From Phlegmacium glaucopus (Eukaryota; Basidiomycota; Agaricomycetes; Agaricales; Cortinariaceae), in contig MU130240.1 in assembly GCA_015039465.1 (NCBI GenBank), forward strand, positions 59,287-123,286: a stretch of 64,000 nt of DNA. Reading direction: 5' to 3'. Shown one piece after another: positions 23,807-33,297 of this stretch. Both the position numbers and the translations under genes were made by a program. The notes under the pieces were generated by a model. The model was not told where the DNA came from. It ran no database searches and worked only from the letters and a program-made list of their open reading frames with translations. Within the stretch, counting starts at the first letter, position 1. Each line of letters begins with the position of its first letter.

Positions 23807-24700
23807 TCAGTTTAGTCGGAGAGCAGGGGAAAATGAGGGATAGCAAACGAAACTCACAGATTTTATACACTGGTTGAGTCTAGACCGGCACAAAACCTTC
23901 TGCTTCGAGAAAGCCAGAATATCTTCCAATGAATTCACCAGAAGGAGAGCACAGCGCGGATGATAGCGTAAACGTACTTGTCTTTTGATCCCTTCATCTT
24001 TGGCCATCCCCAAACTTGGCAAATCCAACAAGATCTCCAAAATTCTTGTTTCATTCACAATCCAGGGACAAGCAAGCGTTTCTTTGGGAGTCGAAGTCTC
24101 GGATAATTTATCACTTAACCTATACAACAAATAAATGAATGTTTAAGAGAAAAACGAAAGAAAACCAACACCTGTTCCATTAAGTTCTTCATATTGTCGC
24201 TCCAAGTTCATTCTCCAGCTTTGGAACTTCTGAGACTATATAAAGATAGTCAGTATGAACTAGTACAACTTGAAGGCTTCAATTTGACAACACAACTCGC
24301 CTTGCCGGTAGTGATACACAAGATCAAATGGGAGGGAGATCATTAGGGAACAGGAATCAGTTCCGGCTGGACAGGTCAAGTACAGACTTCTGACCGGATG
24401 GTGTATTCTTCGCCTAAAATCCGTTCTAGCTAGAAAAAAGAGAGTCAGAATTCGCAAAGATAATGAACATGTAAATTACTCACCACCAATGAAGAACCCA
24501 ACTCTCGAATGGACAAGCCCTAAGTCACACAATTTGACAAGCCCTTCTCGTGAAATAAGATTATTAAAAAATTCAATATCACAATCTTCTGCGTGTGGGG
24601 ATAGGCAAGACAAGACCTTGAAGAGTCTACTTTAGAAACCCGCACAGTTTCCGAACACTTGCGAACTGTGTCACAATACTTTGGAAGCGGTGACGAGGAC
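23807..24700 (-). CDS. Possible third gene of the transposon, unrecognised
   Basis: Several open stretches read leftward between the right terminus and the transposase start: one with GLVKLCDLGLVHSRVGFFIG, one with LTCPAGTDSCSLMISLPFDLVYHY (24260-24420), one with SQKFQSWRMNLERQYEELNG (about 24180) and one with ACPWIVNETRILEILLDLPS (23807-24130). GT-AG borders exist between them but I could not find a set that keeps phase throughout. It is either a gene with a frame error or a decayed one. No family recognised. Confidence 0.35.
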
Positions 24701-24748
24701 CCCAAAGTCCTGTCAAAACTTGTCGGATCAGGCTCTATCAGGCTTCAA

Positions 24749-24777
24749 ACAGACCTGACCCTGCTCGCCAACCGTAA
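24749..24777. repeat. Right terminal inverted repeat, 29 bp
   Basis: Complement of 18381-18409, followed immediately by TCAGA at 24778-24782. Confidence 0.95.
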
Positions 24778-25221
24778 TCAGATACTCATACTGATGAAGA
24801 TCCTCAGTCCATACGATATCACGAATTATGATGCACAGACTGATGAAACGATTCCTTTCGATTTGGGACACAAACCTTCGAATGCTTCACGAGGAATGCG
24901 GAATTTAGGAAACGGAATGATCATGGACGGAATCATAATTCCTGATCAACTATCCGTACTAGGCTTAGCTAGAAGCGAGCTGATAGAATAGAAGCAATGA
25001 TTCGTCACGTCGAATCCCCAGAGGAAAGTGGTCATTCTCTACTATAACGTACTTAACCTTAGACTGTTATGTCAATGAGATACCAGTATTCACTCAGGAG
25101 TCACGTTCGACATGACATGATATGGTATTGAATGGTTGGGTATGACAGAAACGACAAGGGAAGTGGAAGTCGGTGATAGTGCATTCATATTCTAGGTAGA
25201 TGAGTACAAAGCTTGTGATCG

Positions 25222-25393
25222 TGTAGAAATAGTCAATAGGCGCTGTTCCTACACCTAATAAATTCCGTTTGACAGAGTAAGTGACAGTTAATTCATTAGT
25301 ATACTACGATACCAAACGAGCCTTATATACCTAAGTAATAATTAGTAATATCCGCTGGTCCGTGCTCCTTGCAGCTCGCACGCCATTCCAACA
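25222..25393. mobile_element. Solo LTR, 172 bp
   Basis: Starts TGTAGAAATAG, ends CCAACA and is flanked by a 5-bp duplication GATCG (25217-25221 and 25394-25398). Both U1 (near 8175) and U3 (near 31640) read directly across the site. No internal coding region or second LTR is present, which is what LTR-LTR recombination leaves behind. Confidence 0.8.
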
Positions 25394-25441
25394 GATCGTT
25401 CATAATCATTTGCCACACCAAGACGATAATCCTCCGGAAGG

Positions 25442-26954
25442 TAGGGCTACCAAAGTTCAGTTCGGTTCGGTTCTTCAACATTTTTGAAGAACTGAGAACC
25501 GAACTGAAGGGTCCCCCACCGAACTGAACTGGAACCAGAACCGGAACCGATAGAACCGGTTCTGTCGGTTCTGTCCAGTTCTAGGACCGGTTCGAACCGT
25601 GGAACCGATAAAAAATCTTCAGAACCTCACACTTCACTCTTTTTTTCTCTTTTAGTTGGTAATTCGTACTCATTTATTCATTATTACATTACTACATTAC
25701 TACAAAGCCAAATAAAAGTTGCTACCTTGGCAGTAAGGTACTCATTCACACACCCCCAGGTCGCCATTCCTAACCGTTTGTTCATGGCTTGTTACCGTTC
25801 GCTTGTCGTTTGTTATCCATCACTCATCTTCGTTCATCACCATTTGTCCATCATTGTTCGTCCATCATAGTCCATCCATCGTAGTTCGTCCATCGTAGTT
25901 TACATTAGGATTGGAATTAATCCTTCTAAAAAACCCATTGTTGTCGTACCTGTCATCGTCGTCCCTTGTTGTTGTCGTAAGTCACCGTTTGGGCCTGTTG
26001 TCATTGTCATTGTCTGTCACCGGCATTGGCCCTCGTTGTGTTGTTGTAAGAAAGTGATAACCTAGAATTGAACAAAAATAGTGAGTTAATAGAAGAAATG
26101 GACTTTAAAAACATACCTGGGGCCACTAAACGACACTGTCATTTGCGTCGTTTGGGCCCCTGTTGTTGTTGTTGTCTGTCAATGCTATTGATCGCCACGA
26201 ATACAATATTATAGCGTGGGGTTGATCAAGAGACCAACTGAGAACAAGGAGACGGATGGGGTGGGAGAGGCCCAACGACGCGAACGACGGCGTCGTTTGG
26301 GGCTTGTGGTTGTTGTTGTCTGTTGCCAGCATTGACCCTCGTCGTATTGTAAGAAAGTGATAACCTAGAATACGATGAAAAAGTGAGTTAAAAGAAGAAA
26401 TCAACTTTAAAAAACATACCTGGGGCCCAAACGACGCGAACGACAGCGTCGTTTGGGCCCATGTTGTCATTGTCATTTGGTGTTATCGTCGTCTTCCCTG
26501 GTCATCTGGTTGTAAGACATAAAGTTGAATAATAATAAAAATCATTATATAACTTGAAATACATACCTGGGAGGCAACGGTTTACAAGACCGTCGTTTGG
26601 GCCTCTGTTATGTTGGTATTTTGAACTGGCGAACGGTGGGAAGGGTGTTAGTAAACAAGAAACAACGCAAACCATTTCAATCTCCGACTCCCAAAGCGTT
26701 GGTGGAAGAGTATTTTACTGATATATAAGTCATTTATTTACAGAAAAATTAGAGAAAAATATGGAAAGAAAGTTCAGTTCGAACCAGCTCGAACCCGGTT
26801 CTCAACGGTTCTCAAAAATTTTGGAAGGGCTGAACCGCGAACCGGAACCGGTCATGCAAAGCCTGAACCGGAACCGGACTGAACCGAACTTTCGGTTCGG
26901 TTCAGTCGGTTCCGGTTCTCTGCGTCGGTTCTGAACCGAACTTTGGCAGCCCTA
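25442..26954. mobile_element. 1.5-kb hAT-like non-autonomous element
   Basis: Starts TAGGGCTACCAAAGTTCAG, ends CGAACTTTGGCAGCCCTA, with duplication CCGGAAGG at 25434-25441 and 26955-26962. The ends carry dense GGTTC/GAACC arrays. The middle has Thr/Ser-like tcgttc repeats (25790-25900) and four related blocks around 26110, 26270, 26420 and 26570, each with a palindrome built on AAACGAC...GTCGTTT. No transposase frame is seen. Confidence 0.88.
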
Positions 26955-26962
26955 CCGGAAGG

Positions 26963-27355
26963 TGATTTCTAGCCGCTTTTGGCTTGATTTTCTCTCTTTT
27001 GTTCTTCGCTTTTCATGACAAGTTGAATTTAAATCAAAGTCAAAATCGGGCTTAAGTTGAGTGATAAGGGATGCAAAAGCAAGCTGCTTTGCATACGCTT
27101 GAAAAGCGAGACCGTTAAATATCATCCTGAATATCTATTCGGCACATTCTTGTATTTCCTTCTCACTATCATTTTCGGGGGTATTTGTCACCCCCACCAT
27201 TCCGTTCCGTCCTCCATCGTCACTTGATAGATTCTGGTACTAGCCACCTCCAGAACGTCCTACTGACCTTTTGGGCTCATAATTTATTCTTGAAGAAAAT
27301 AAAGAGGTATCTATGTTTTTAACACGGGAGTAATATTAAGAGTTTATGATATTTT
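26963..27355. repeat. Segment inverted relative to U1
   Basis: This stretch is the reverse complement of U1 bases 8212-8560 joined to 8942-8990, while the DNA on both sides is in the direct orientation. U3 (31680-31735) keeps the U1 orientation, so the inversion happened in U2. Confidence 0.75.
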
Positions 27356-27565
27356 GTGGCATGTCATTCGAATCCGACAGTTCTTGATTACAATAGACCA
27401 AAAAAAGGTCATGCTGCGGCTGCGTCGAGTCTTAGACTCTGGTTGGGGCCGATTCTCAGGCAATACTTGCGATACTTGGACGTGGTTACAGTGCTTTCGG
27501 AAAAGGAAACAAGTATTCTCTTTTAATCATATGATAATGATAATATTGACTTTTGCACCTTACTC

Positions 27566-29928
27566 TTAATAGCACGCATACTTCCTTCTTCCCCTCAGGG
27601 GCGTCGAAGCCCCGATCCCCAGCTCCCCAACCTTGCCTCTGCCCTCCGTTGCATCTCCGACCCACCCAGGTGTCTCGTCGAGGACTTTTATTTGATCAGT
27701 CGTATTTGCCACACGAAACGGGATAGACTCTGCGATTGCAGCGCCGATGCGCACCATGGCGAACGCATCAAGTTGGTCCGTCCAGCAGGGTGTCCAGGCA
27801 CTGTAGAGCGTCATTGCTAGCAGGGAGAGCAGGTCCACGGCGAGCAGCAGAGAAATGAGATTTATTCCCGCTCGAGAGATAGCGGGTACCACCGTATCGG
27901 TGCCTGCATCGTAAGATACTGCGAACGTAGGAAAGAGGGCGTTATATTTCAGCCATGCCTCGTTCGCCAGGAAAGCGGCGGATTCAAACGCATTCCTGAT
28001 CAGCTCCCCGTCATCCATCAGTAAATTGATATACATTTTAATTTGTCGCTGGACGCTATTGCCGTCTTTGGCGTTCTTGATAACGCAGTCATCCCCAACG
28101 CTTCCAAGAATGCCACCTGTGCCCATGGACTGGTAAAGCAGGCCGACGAGTGGTACTTGACTGATACATTCAACGTCCGAGGACTCTGTGATATTGTTGA
28201 TGTAAGCGTCTGGATTAGTGACGCGATCTGCAATGAAGGATCCATCGCCAAACAGTGCAATTGCTGTAGTTAATAAGGGACCTCTGTTGAAGAGTGCTGT
28301 GTCTCTGTGGGCGAGAGATCTGCGGAGAGGGTTATAACCTTTACCCTTGTCAGTTGTAGCTCTTCTTGCTTACTGAACCCACTCACTTAATGGGAAGACA
28401 CCTCCCTGGTTGTCCTGATGTATACAGTCACGGTCCGAGTCGCAGTAGTGACTTGGGTCATCATCAAGTAATGGTCCTGGCAATTGCCCATTCATATAGT
28501 TTGGCAATTCAAAGAATCCAGCAGTAGTGTTCATGGTGATTTTGTAGAGAACTGATGTATTGTCTGACTCTCTGAGGCTCTCGATAATAATCACCGAAAG
28601 TTTCAGGTACAGCTCCTCAGAGAAGTCCTGGCGCGTCCGTACTGGTTTCCATGGAGAAACATTTTGATTTGCTGGCATACAGGCAATGAGACTCCATGTG
28701 AAGGGAAATATGAAAGTCCCTGGGACAGACCCATTTGCATAGTTCACATAAAAAGATCCAGGCAACGTTTCACAGTTTGCGGGAAAGTCCGCTTCTGTGA
28801 TCACTTCTCTTGTTGCAGAAGAGTTGATTCGAGGGAGGAATTGACGGATGAGACCGGTATTGTACCCTGAGGGCAGTTGAGCAAGGAACGGCTGCGGAAG
28901 CAAGGACATGTTTCCCAAAGTGACGCCACCAAGGGCACAAGGAGTTGGACCGGTGTCAGTGTCATTGCCGCATTTGATCGCACTACTAGTCCAAAGGCAA
29001 CTCTGCACATCTGTGCTGGAAGTATATGTTATAGCAGAGCGGACCAGCGCCGGCATGAAGTCCATTTCCTCGGAATTCGAAGTATTGAACAGATCCAAGA
29101 TATCAGTCAGTCTGTCGACTACGCCTGGTGATGTTGGGGTTTTGATCGTTCGTGATGTCAGAAAGATTGACTGTAGTGGCGAAATAATACCACCTATGCA
29201 ACGCACAAGCAATTACTAGTAGTCTATAGACTGTCAGATATTACATACCAAGAATGTTGAGTAGGATTGCAAAAAAGAGGAAAGAAGATCCGTATCGCTT
29301 TAAACCGCCACTGAACAGGAGCTTGGCATACAATTTGGGCTCTGTCCAACCCTTGTCCGCCAAGGTCATGGCTTGGCGCAAGGACAAGCCACCCTGGCGC
29401 TGAACGAAGACAACAGCAGCCTTCGAGCAAACTGCTGAGGTCAAGGGAATCGTCAAGACAACGACTATAGACTGTATGACTCGGGCGACGCGGAACCACC
29501 GCTGGTTCTCTACGAACAGCAAATGCATCTTCCAGCCGGGAATATCGCCGTAAGCATGCAACGAAACATCTGCATGGGAATTTATATTGTAACATAGGAT
29601 TGATTGATGAGTACATACCATAACGGTCCGTCGTAATGGGCCTATAGCTTAGAATGCAGGTAAGAAGCCAGGCGAATATTGCAAGCGCTGTATATCCTAG
29701 TACAAGCACGGGAATATACACGGAGCGATGGAGTGTCGTATAGGGAACAGCGACCGATTTCGTGCCTTCTTCTAGCAGTGATACAAGCGTTGTGGATGAT
29801 GGAGATGCTATTCCGTTTGGGTTTGATAGTTGTGTTATATTTTTGTTGTTATTATTGGGTGATAAGACAGGCTCCTGTTCGATATGAGAGATGCTTGCTG
29901 GTTGACTATCATGGAGACCTGGAGACAT
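27566..29928 (-). CDS. M_B: multi-pass membrane protein of unknown function
   Basis: The intact paralog of M_A. Starts MSPGLHDSQPASISHIEQEP at 29928. Exon 1 ends in a transmembrane helix (VLGYTALAIFAWLLTCILS). After an intron, exon 2 has two hydrophobic segments (VIQSIVVVLTIPLTSAVCSK and FLFFAILLNILGM). Exon 3 (28370-29200) is a long loop with several NxS/T sequons and paired Cys, probably extracytosolic. The last exons contain GPLLTTAIALFGDGSFIADR and two more helices (AGINLISLLLAVDLLSLLA), ending RRKYACY at 27566. Total is roughly 690 residues. The N-terminus is Ser/Asn-rich. I do not recognise the family by name; the topology suggests a plasma- or endomembrane protein with a glycosylated domain. 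Confidence 0.75.
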
Positions 29929-30229
29929 TGAGGGAACAGAATCGACAGTTGTGGAATTATATACAACAAAATGTTGCCTTGAGAACAATACCTTGTCTTT
30001 TTAATAATAAAGATTGACGCTTGTCTTGAAGGGATCAATTAAAACAATTATCGCCTGTACGAGTCCCCTTTAGGGGCTCGTTCTTATAAGCGGATGCGGC
30101 TTTCAAAGGTAACGCAAGACGTGCCGGTAACTTCCGTGATTGCACGTGTTGATGGTGATCGCCTTGTTTGCCGCGCGAAAACAATTTACTCACTGTTTTG
30201 TCTGTCAATCCCTGGCGTCTGAAACTCAA

Positions 30230-31740
30230 CGGTTTGGTGATGCGATGATGCGGAGGCAGAGGTGTTGGACGGTCGAGGAAGGCCTAGAAGAACTGGCGGA
30301 GGTAGTCGAGGAAGGTGCGTTGTTGGATCGAGATGGATGGAAGCGCGTGTAGTGGTGGAAGCTTTTGTGCTGGAAACCTCCGTAAAGGGCTGGACGATCC
30401 GATCAAAGAGATAGGACACATTTATTAGACGTTCCCCTACTACAGGCATCACGACATTTAGCCAAAGTCATGCGAGATAAGGTTATCCGCAAATTCGACA
30501 TGACGGGATATCAGAATGTGGAGTCCACCCTCGATGCCTCTAACTGATGGGATCAGATTAAAGAAGAATGTCAAGAAATGACAGTTCCGCTTTTTCAGCG
30601 AGCAACCTATATGGAGTGCCGATTTTGTGCCGATAAGCGACTTGGGGGTTTCTGGATAACTTATTTAGGGGTTTTTTTTTAGAAATGGGGGTTTCTGGAT
30701 GGTTTATCCAGTTACAACATATGTTTGTTTGTTGGATTCATAGAATACTGCGCAAACGACTGAGTATTTATTTACACTACATACCTAAAATACAAAGCTA
30801 GGTAAAGAAATAGTAAGAGTATGCCAATGTAAAGAGTAAGTAAAGGTAGCAATAGCACTTGCTCACATTCTATTATTTTACCTTATATTATTATTAGTTA
30901 TGAGTAAATAGTTGAAACGATGTACACTTTTCGAAAATTTCTATATTTAGACTTCAACACATCATGTGGTGGCGGAGTTAAATATTGATGGCGGCGAAGT
31001 GTTCAAAAAAAAACAAAAACGAAGCGTGTTTTATTTCTATTTAATCATTTTACATTATTTAAATTATAAGAATGTAAGATATTAGGAAGCCGAGCTCCGA
31101 ATCGCAAAGGCGCCAGGCGCGTCACCTTGGTATGACCGGAAAGTGAAGTGTTGAACTTTCAGCCGAGGCACGGCCATTTCCTGGCCGCCCGCCGGAGCGC
31201 TGCACGGTATCCTGGGTCACACAGCGAAAAAAAATTAATTCAAAATTTCATTTTCGAAAGTTCCGCATCAATTTTGACAGCATCCGCTCTCATTTGATGG
31301 GATCGAGTTAGAGTAATCGACCCTCCCCTCCAGAATGTGTGCCAACAATGGAAATCACGGATGGAATCATAATTCCTGATCAACTATCCGTACTGGGCTC
31401 TAGAAGCGAGCTGATAGAATAGAAGCAATGATTACTCCTCATGTCGAATCCGCAGAGGAAAGTGGTCATTCCTCTACTATAACGTACTTAATCTGTTATA
31501 TCAATAGCATACCAGTGTTCACTCAGGAGCCATGTTCCACATGATATGGTATTGAATGCTGGGTATGACAGAAATGACAAGGGAAGCGGAAGCAAGTGAT
31601 AGTGCATTCATATTCTAGGTAGATGAGTACAAAGCTTGTGACCGTTCTGAATCATAATCATTTGCCACAGCAAGACGATAATCCTCTACGTGCCCCAAAA
31701 TATCATAAACTCTTAGTATTACTCTCGTGTTACCTACCTC
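30230..31740. repeat. Partial third duplication unit U3
   Basis: 30230-30512 matches U1 7460-7735, and 31332-31735 matches U1 7735-8265. The first U segments and the following M gene are absent. The break between the two pieces is the 811-bp element at 30521. Confidence 0.75.
30521..31331. mobile_element. 811-bp non-autonomous DNA element, 8-bp duplication
   Basis: Flanked by AGAATGTG at 30513-30520 and 31332-31339, with the single-copy site in U1 at about 7733. The ends are imperfect inverted repeats (left GAGTCCACCCTCGATGCCTC; right complement GGAGGGGAGGGTCGATTACT) and share an inner CTCTAACT and a GACAG...TTCCGC motif. The centre is AT-rich with a GC-rich block at 31090-31215. No gene. 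Confidence 0.75.
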
Positions 31741-33297
31741 TAATTTGTTGTAATAGCACAGTCCGATCGTCCTTCAACAGTTGGGATTTATCCAGAAAGA
31801 GCCTTCAAAATTCTGATACTTCTCCATCTAAAATTTTGGCTTCTCGCCTCAAGGCTACCCCAGCATGTTTGATGATGTTGTAAATAGCATCGACGTGTTC
31901 CAAAGTGGTGAGGCAATGTATGATTACGCGGATACAGCCTACAGTGTCGGGTCTGCTAATAAACTTGTATCTGAAGAGGTCCCCGATAAAACAACAGACG
32001 GAGAGTGCAGAGACTACGTATGCCTTGTACCCTGGCGAAGGGTCTTTGACGTACGTGATTGCTTGGTGAGACGTCTGCTACTCCTAAAGGAAGAATTTTT
32101 TTGAAATGACCAAATCGTGATACGCTAGTTGAAGTATGGAAATCAAGGAGTGGAGCAACTGACTTTGAAATGCCAATTCGACAGGAAAGTCTCGCGTACT
32201 ATGTCCCACAGACAACGTTCGAAGTTCTCGCTCGTTTCCGTCCAGGGGGGCGCGATATGGAAGATTCGATGCACCTCTGACGCGAATGCAGCTAATAGAT
32301 CGGTTGGTCTTTGACCGCATTTCGAAGCCCGCCAAACGAAAGCACACGAAAGGTGCATAAGCTCGTCTTCGTCCCATATACAGTCAAAGTGGACCAGTCT
32401 TCGAGCATAGGAACTCATAGTTGGGAGGTCCGGAGCCTCTAATCCATCATGGAAATGCTTCGTCCACTTTCCTTTGCAACGAACGGTATAGAGGTACTTC
32501 AGGTGGAGGTGGAGGGGATTGTAAAGGCTGATCCTTCAAATTACGGCTCCGCTTCTCATCGTCCCAATTATGAGTGTGATTAACAGCATAAAATGGAGCA
32601 ACATAGGGATGTGTATGCGCTGACATCAGTTCACACAAAAGTAGCTCAACGGTTCGTTAGATTAATTAAGCGTCGCTTGGGCTCTTTTTTCCAATTTGAT
32701 TCTGATTCCAAGTGAAATTTTGATCACGGGTTAACGTTAATTCCCCCAGTTATCTATCTCATCCTTAGATGAGGTAATACTTCATCGTCGAACTTGGCAG
32801 CCATTACGGCCCGTAAAACGACGGCCGTACCCGTAATACGGGCGGTACGCAGCCCTATCAATGACAGTGCAACTTGCAATGCTTCGTCTACATCCAACTT
32901 CCATGAAAGCCAGAAATAATTAAACTTACAATCCGGATACTTCACGCATAGATCGACTCCCTAAACAATTCAGACTTTCAAGTTGAACAACTGAAAGTAA
33001 TCAGGGAATAAGGAAAAAGATTTAAAACAACGGCTAGCACTATGAATTTAGTGATATAAAGGACAAAGTAATGAAAGCATGTATATTGGTCTTGGTTACA
33101 TATATCTAACCTTTCTTATTTGATAGATGGCGATAGCAGTAAGTCAAAGCAAGCAAAGCATCGTCATTGGAAAACAAACCAAAAGAAATTGTCATCATCA
33201 CCCGTCATATATACCCGAGTCATCAACTTCATCAACAATCGTCAAATCAACGCATAGGAGGGATGGATGGCTCGCCAAGTAGTAGCCGAAAACCGAA
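31741..33297 (-). other. Possible gene remnants, unrecognised
   Basis: Three short leftward frames have protein-like composition but no coherent splice model: 32143-32418 (IWDEDELMHLSCAFVWRAS), 32447-32638 (a Pro run, KDQPLQSPPPPPEVPLYRSL) and 32754-32945 (NYFWLSWKLDVDEALQVALS). A 122-bp repeat separates the last two. They may be a decayed gene; nothing can be named. Confidence 0.3.
32629..32750 (+). repeat. Inverted repeat copy 1 flanking NHA1
   Basis: About 120 bp from gttcacacaaaagtagctca to ttaattcccccagt recurs as its complement at 38468-38588 with roughly 90% identity. No terminal inverted repeats or target duplication are obvious at either copy. Confidence 0.85.

Larger units (their letters stand above)
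18381..24777 (-). mobile_element. 6.4-kb DNA transposon with integrase-type transposase and alpha-kinase gene
   Basis: Bounded by perfect 29-bp inverted repeats (left 18381-18409, starting TTACGGTTGGCGAGCAGGG; right 24749-24777) and a TCAGA duplication. The orthologous spot in U1 is empty. All convincing genes inside read leftward: a possible 5' gene (23.8-24.7 kb), a DDE transposase with an rve/integrase core (22.17-23.71 kb) and a zinc-finger/alpha-kinase gene (19.42-21.93 kb). The left 1 kb is non-coding with a 222-bp direct repeat and a 19-bp minisatellite. The 5-bp duplication and integrase-like core recall Ginger-type transposons, but the terminus is TTACGG rather than TGT, so assignment to that superfamily is tentative. 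Confidence 0.88.
15410..27560. repeat. Segmental duplication unit U2, expanded by insertions
   Basis: U2 is collinear with U1 except for a 203-bp MITE (18035), a 6.4-kb DNA transposon (18381), a 172-bp solo LTR (25222), a 1.5-kb hAT-like element (25442) and an inverted piece (26963-27355). After these are subtracted it runs into the M_B gene exactly as U1 runs into M_A. Frames at 17.1-17.7 kb (for example LEALRRNGLYIPDAKDCSNF) recur in U1 but carry indels and do not form a convincing gene. Confidence 0.75.

Noticed and set aside
18381..24777. KDZ or Plavaka assignment for the 6.4-kb transposon
   Set aside because: The transposase has an integrase-type DDE core, not the KDZ signature, and the ends are not CACTA-like.
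25790..25910. gttcgtccatc-type repeats as a CRISPR-like array
   Set aside because: Irregular short words without constant spacers, in a eukaryotic transposon interior.
30060..30230. Possible tRNA or structured RNA (gagtcccctttaggggctcgttc)
   Set aside because: Only one short hairpin is evident; no cloverleaf, A box or B box at the right spacing.
32629..32750. SINE-like A box (tagctcaacgg) in the NHA1-flanking repeat
   Set aside because: The only B-box-like word overlaps it instead of lying 30-60 bp downstream, and there is no 3' A/T tail.
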